From contig CP065006.1 of assembly GCA_016699695.1 (NCBI GenBank), positions 2,170,001 to 2,234,000 on the forward strand: a stretch of 64,000 nt of DNA. Direction: 5' to 3'. Source of the DNA: Bacteroidota bacterium. GTDB taxonomy: Bacteria; Bacteroidota; Bacteroidia; Bacteroidales; UBA10428. The translations under genes and the position numbers were made by a program. The notes under the pieces are model-generated. The model ran no database searches. It was not told where the DNA came from and was given only the letters and a program-made list of their open reading frames with translations. Shown here piece by piece: positions 61,240 to 64,000 of this stretch (positions are counted from its first letter, which is position 1; the number at the start of each line of letters is the position of its first letter).

Positions 61240-61950
61240 GTGTCGTCGAAAGGAAAATTATTGAGGTTTGCCGAGGTAAAAACCTTTGGCAATGTATTGC
61301 AACCACCCTTTGAACAAGTATTTCAAAAAGACTTCTACCTGAAAGGAAAATGGAGCAGGGAGTTTTTTGGCAATAGTCACCCCATTACCCTGGAACTTGG
61401 CTGCGGAAAGGGTGAATACACTTTGGGTTTAGCCCGGTTGTTTCCTGAGCGCAATTTCATTGGTGTCGATATCAAAGGCGCACGTATCTGGCGTGGAGCA
61501 AAAACCGCTACCGAAGAGGGATTAAAAAATGTAGCCTTTTTGCGCACCCGAATCGATTTTATACGCTCCTTTTTTGAAGCTGGCGAGGTAGAAGAGATCT
61601 GGATTACATTTCCGGACCCACAGCCCCGCAAAGCACTAAAACGACTTACCTCCAGCAGGTTCCTTGGCTACTATCAATCGCTGATTTCTGACAAAGCAGC
61701 CATTAACCTGAAAACCGACAGCGTGGCACTCTATTCCTATACCAAAGAACTTGTAAGCTGGAACAAGCTAATCCTTGAAGCTGCTATAGAAGATATTTAC
61801 CAATCAGACCGTGCTTCTGATGAAATCCTTTCAATACGCACTTTCTACGAACAAGGATGGCTTCAGGAAGGCTTACGGTCGCATTACCTTCGTTTTATTA
61901 TTAGCCCCGATGAAAAGCTCGAAGAACCTGTCGGATCCCACTTCGACTGA
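61240..61950 (+). CDS. trmB: tRNA (guanine-N7)-methyltransferase
   Basis: A 236-residue SAM-dependent enzyme that methylates G46 in tRNA. It has the SAM motif LELGCGKGEYTLGLARLFP, then NFIGVDIKGARIWRGAK and the family DPQPRKALKRLTSSRFL (the usual PDPWPKKRH replaced by PDPQPRKAL). The start is GTG 12 bases after gldH. Its end overlaps the start of the next gene by 41 bases in another frame. Confidence 0.93.
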   Translation: MSSKGKLLRFAEVKTFGNVLQPPFEQVFQKDFYLKGKWSREFFGNSHPITLELGCGKGEYTLGLARLFPERNFIGVDIKGARIWRGAKTATEEGLKNVAFLRTRIDFIRSFFEAGEVEEIWITFPDPQPRKALKRLTSSRFLGYYQSLISDKAAINLKTDSVALYSYTKELVSWNKLILEAAIEDIYQSDRASDEILSIRTFYEQGWLQEGLRSHYLRFIISPDEKLEEPVGSHFD

Positions 61951-62266
61951 TTTTTTTTCAAAAGTCTATGCCCTCACCAGGCTTATACCAGAAGGCCGCG
62001 TATGCTCCTATGGGGCTATTGCCCGCCATATTGGTTCACCGGGCAGTGCGCGCATGGTTGGCTGGGCGCTGAATCAATGCCATCACATGCCCGATGTTCC
62101 GGCACACAGAGTAGTAAACCGAAATGGTTTGCTTACTGGTAAGCATCATTTCAGGCACGAAACCCTGATGCAGGAATTGCTCGAAAGCGAAGGAATTGCA
62201 GTGCTGGATGACCGGGTAGTGGAGTTTAAAAAGCTTTATTGGGATCCTAATTTTGAATTAGTCTAA
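61910..62266 (+). CDS. alkyltransferase-like protein (ATL) of the MGMT family
   Basis: A 118-residue protein with the MGMT helix-turn-helix domain: VYALTRLIPEGRVCSYGAIA, RHIGSPGSARMVGWALNQCH and the active-site loop VPAHRVVNRNGLLTGK. In alkyltransferases this loop is PCHRV; here Cys is Ala, so it cannot transfer alkyl groups. ATLs bind O6-alkylguanine and hand the lesion to nucleotide excision repair. The ATG at 61910 gives the usual ATL length; upstream frames within trmB are ignored. Confidence 0.9.
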   Translation: MKSSKNLSDPTSTDFFSKVYALTRLIPEGRVCSYGAIARHIGSPGSARMVGWALNQCHHMPDVPAHRVVNRNGLLTGKHHFRHETLMQELLESEGIAVLDDRVVEFKKLYWDPNFELV

Positions 62267-62281
62267 ATAAAAAAATGTACT

Positions 62282-62289
62282 TATCTTTG
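62282..62289 (+). promoter_or_regulatory. candidate -7 box of mrp
   Basis: TATCTTTG, perfect to TAnnTTTG, 31 bases before the mrp ATG. A TTTG lies 26 bases upstream, outside the usual spacing. Confidence 0.45.
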
Positions 62290-62320
62290 GTCTGCCAGCC
62301 CTGTTAATCGATTTAATTTC

Positions 62321-63391
62321 ATGAGCTATACTGTAGAACAAGTTACAAGCATACTTCAAAAAGTAATCCATCCGTCGAGTGGAAAAGACATTGTTTCGAT
62401 GAACCTGGTTAAAAACCTGGTTGTCGACAACAGCAAAGTAAGCTTTGTATTGTCTTTTGCCAGTGTAAACGACCCGATGAAAAACTCGCTGAAAAAAGCT
62501 TGCGAGAAATTTTTGCTTGACATTCCGGGCATCAGCGAGGTGGATATAAAAGTCGAAACACAACTCAAACCTGTTTCCGTTAAACCAGAACCAGAGCCTG
62601 TGCTCACCGGGGTTAAGTACCTTGTGGCCATAGCTTCGGGAAAAGGTGGAGTGGGTAAATCGACAATTGCTGCAAATATAGCCGTAGCCTTTGCCAATTC
62701 AGGTGCCAGGGTTGGTTTGATAGATGCCGATATTTATGGCCCCTCGATACCTAAGATGTTTGGGGTAGAGAATGAAAAGCCCGATGTAATAAAAAAGAAT
62801 GGCCGTGATGTTATTGTTCCGGTAGAAAAAAATGGAGTGAAACTGCTTTCAATTGGCTTTTTTGTGAGTCAGGACGATGCCACCATCTGGCGGGGCCCTA
62901 TGGCTTCAAATGCCTTGTCGCAGCTTATTTCCGATGGCGATTGGGGCACTCTCGATTATTTGTTTGTCGACCTTCCGCCTGGCACAAGCGATATACATAT
63001 TACCATTTCTCAGAATAAAAAACTTACGGGAGCAGTAATAGTTAGCACCCCACAGGATGTAGCACTTGCCGATGTAAAAAAAGGAATCAGCATGTTTCAG
63101 AATAAGGCTATCGGGGTGCCCGTGCTGGGACTGATAGAGAACATGGCCTGGTTTACACCTGATGAATTGCCTGAAAGCAAGTATTATATCTTTGGCAAAG
63201 GAGGATGCGAGGCCCTTGCCAATGAAAAAAATGTACCTTTTTTAGGGCATATACCCATTGTTCAAAGCATTCGCGAAGATGCCGACAATGGGGTTCCTAC
63301 CGCAGGAAGAAAAAATAAGACTTCGGAGTATTTTAAGCACATTGCCGAAAAAATACGTATTGAAATTCTTCGTATAGATACCGTTGTATAA
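62321..63391 (+). CDS. mrp: Mrp/ApbC-family Fe-S carrier ATPase
   Basis: A 356-residue protein. Residues 1-~80 are a DUF59/MIP18 domain and the rest a Mrp/NBP35 P-loop ATPase: VAIASGKGGVGKSTIAANIA, IDADIYGPSIPKMFG, DLPPGTSDIHITIS and STPQDVALADVKKGI. It holds and delivers Fe-S clusters in known members. The C-terminal CxxC motif is absent: the region reads ENMAWFTPDELPESKYYIFG. The nifU-like gene follows 10 bases later. Confidence 0.93.
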   Translation: MSYTVEQVTSILQKVIHPSSGKDIVSMNLVKNLVVDNSKVSFVLSFASVNDPMKNSLKKACEKFLLDIPGISEVDIKVETQLKPVSVKPEPEPVLTGVKYLVAIASGKGGVGKSTIAANIAVAFANSGARVGLIDADIYGPSIPKMFGVENEKPDVIKKNGRDVIVPVEKNGVKLLSIGFFVSQDDATIWRGPMASNALSQLISDGDWGTLDYLFVDLPPGTSDIHITISQNKKLTGAVIVSTPQDVALADVKKGISMFQNKAIGVPVLGLIENMAWFTPDELPESKYYIFGKGGCEALANEKNVPFLGHIPIVQSIREDADNGVPTAGRKNKTSEYFKHIAEKIRIEILRIDTVV

Positions 63392-63401
63392 GCTATTGAT
63401 T

Positions 63402-63647
63402 ATGTCAAAAATTACCAACAAAGATATTATCTCCAAAATCAACAAAGGTATAGAGTCGGTGCGCCCTTACCTGGTTACCGATGGGGGGGATGTTGAACTT
63501 GTAGAGGTTGACTCAGACAATACCGTAAAGGTCCGGCTTCTGGGTGCCTGTCAGGGTTGCCCTTTTAGTATGATGACCCTGAAAGCTGGCATAGAGCAGG
63601 CAATACGTAAAGAATGGCCTGAGCTCAAAACCCTCGAATCGGTTTAA
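63402..63647 (+). CDS. NifU C-terminal-domain protein (Nfu-like)
   Basis: An 81-residue Nfu domain that can hold or carry a [4Fe-4S] cluster. Signature blocks are VRPYLVTDGGDVELVEVDSD and LLGACQGCPFSMMTLKAGIE with the CxxC. It starts at the ATG at 63402; six upstream codons in frame are unlikely. It lies directly after mrp, so the two Fe-S carriers probably form one unit. Confidence 0.93.
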   Translation: MSKITNKDIISKINKGIESVRPYLVTDGGDVELVEVDSDNTVKVRLLGACQGCPFSMMTLKAGIEQAIRKEWPELKTLESV

Positions 63648-63756
63648 TCTGTCCGATTCCTAATTTTTTTGCACCGTATATCAGAATGAAAATTATTTTT
63701 GCAGGAAAATATGTTTTAACTTTTCCAGTTATTACATCTGGAAACAATTATACTCT

Positions 63757-64000
63757 TTGAAACATTTATCCTTTAAATACAGCCTTTTCTTTGCCCTTTT
63801 CGTAGTGGCAACTTCTTGCTCTAACCAGAAAAACACTTCTCTTTCACGTGGTTATCATAACCTGACATCGAAGTATAACATCTTGTTTAATGGCCGCGAG
63901 AGTTTCGAAAAGGGCATGCAAAAGCTCGAACAGAACCATAGCGACAATTTTAGCGAAGTGCTGCCTGTATTTATTTACCACAACAAAAACGAAATCTCGG
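63757..64000 (+). CDS. sprE: SprE/PorW-like TPR lipoprotein, 5' part
   Basis: The frame starts at a TTG and runs off the end of the window after 81 codons. It encodes a lipoprotein signal (SLFFALFVVATSC) followed by SRGYHNLTSKYNILFNGRES, which is the N-terminal pattern of SprE/PorW proteins (YHNLTxxYNxxFNG). PorW links the T9SS motor ring to the outer-membrane translocon. The start codon is a guess because no ATG lies before the signal peptide in frame. It lies ~110 bases after the nifU-like gene with no obvious terminator between. Confidence 0.78.
   Translation, partial: MKHLSFKYSLFFALFVVATSCSNQKNTSLSRGYHNLTSKYNILFNGRESFEKGMQKLEQNHSDNFSEVLPVFIYHNKNEIS

Noticed and set aside
1..64000. search for tRNA, rRNA, CRISPR arrays, prophage and insertion sequences
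   Set aside because: No cloverleaf-like sequences, regular spacer arrays, integrase or transposase frames were noticed by reading; a covariance-model search would be needed to exclude small RNAs.

Overview
The window is a chromosomal segment of a Bacteroidota bacterium, most likely from the Bacteroidales/Marinilabiliales side of the phylum (the order is an inference). The indicators are a complete type IX secretion/gliding core (PorP/SprF, GldK, GldL, GldM, GldN), a detached gldH, the start of a sprE/porW-like gene, a T9SS C-terminal sorting domain, an LpxC-FabZ fusion, a sufBCDSET operon, SDR-type threonine dehydrogenase, weak Shine-Dalgarno sites, and promoters of the Bacteroidota type (TTTG, about 20 nt, TAnnTTTG). 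Genes are dense and lie on both strands. I see no rRNA, tRNA, CRISPR array, prophage or transposase gene.

Layout. 1-6.7 kb: tail of an arginase-family gene, then porP-gldK-gldL-gldM-gldN. 6.7-9.7 kb: mannose-1-phosphate guanylyltransferase, an MlaEF lipid-transport ABC pair and a small membrane protein. 9.8-15.7 kb: a three-gene minus-strand operon of uncharacterised envelope proteins (a large membrane-anchored propeller-like protein, a lipoprotein, a beta-barrel-like protein). 15.9-20.4 kb: ung, a small membrane peptide, a PKD-like lipoprotein, a stand-alone CBM48 protein and holB; two copies of a 170-bp structured repeat lie here, each just 3' of a minus-strand gene. 20.5-25.9 kb: pgk, proC, then cysteine synthesis (cysE, an Rrf2 regulator with a cysteine cluster, cysK) and a very small protein with a T9SS sorting domain. 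26-31.6 kb: suf operon. 32-37.6 kb: thiL, and HD hydrolase-lpxD-lpxC/fabZ-lpxA. 37.8-43.5 kb: rimP-nusA-infB and queG. 43.5-46.5 kb: gltX-tatD-tcdA. 46.7-52.3 kb: tdh and kbl (threonine to glycine) separated by five envelope-protein genes, including a YidD with a signal peptide. 52.3-56.1 kb: metG, LD-carboxypeptidase, yraN, yjbR-like. 56.1-59.3 kb: an N-formylglutamate-amidohydrolase/QEGLA metallopeptidase fusion next to a glutathione-synthetase-like ATP-grasp ligase. 59.5-64 kb: ricT-like PSP1 protein, gldH, trmB, an alkyltransferase-like protein, mrp, a NifU-type protein and the first 81 codons of a SprE/PorW-like lipoprotein.

Themes. Much of the window serves the cell envelope: T9SS, lipid A synthesis, lipid transport, several lipoproteins and barrels. 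A second theme is iron-sulfur and sulfur metabolism: cysE/cysK, suf, SufT, Mrp, NifU and the Fe-S enzyme QueG. The best candidates for undescribed biology are the QEGLA/ATP-grasp pair (a possible ligase and peptidase acting on one substrate), the exported YidD with its TPR-membrane neighbours, the three-gene envelope operon at 9.8-15.7 kb, and the structured 170-bp repeats.
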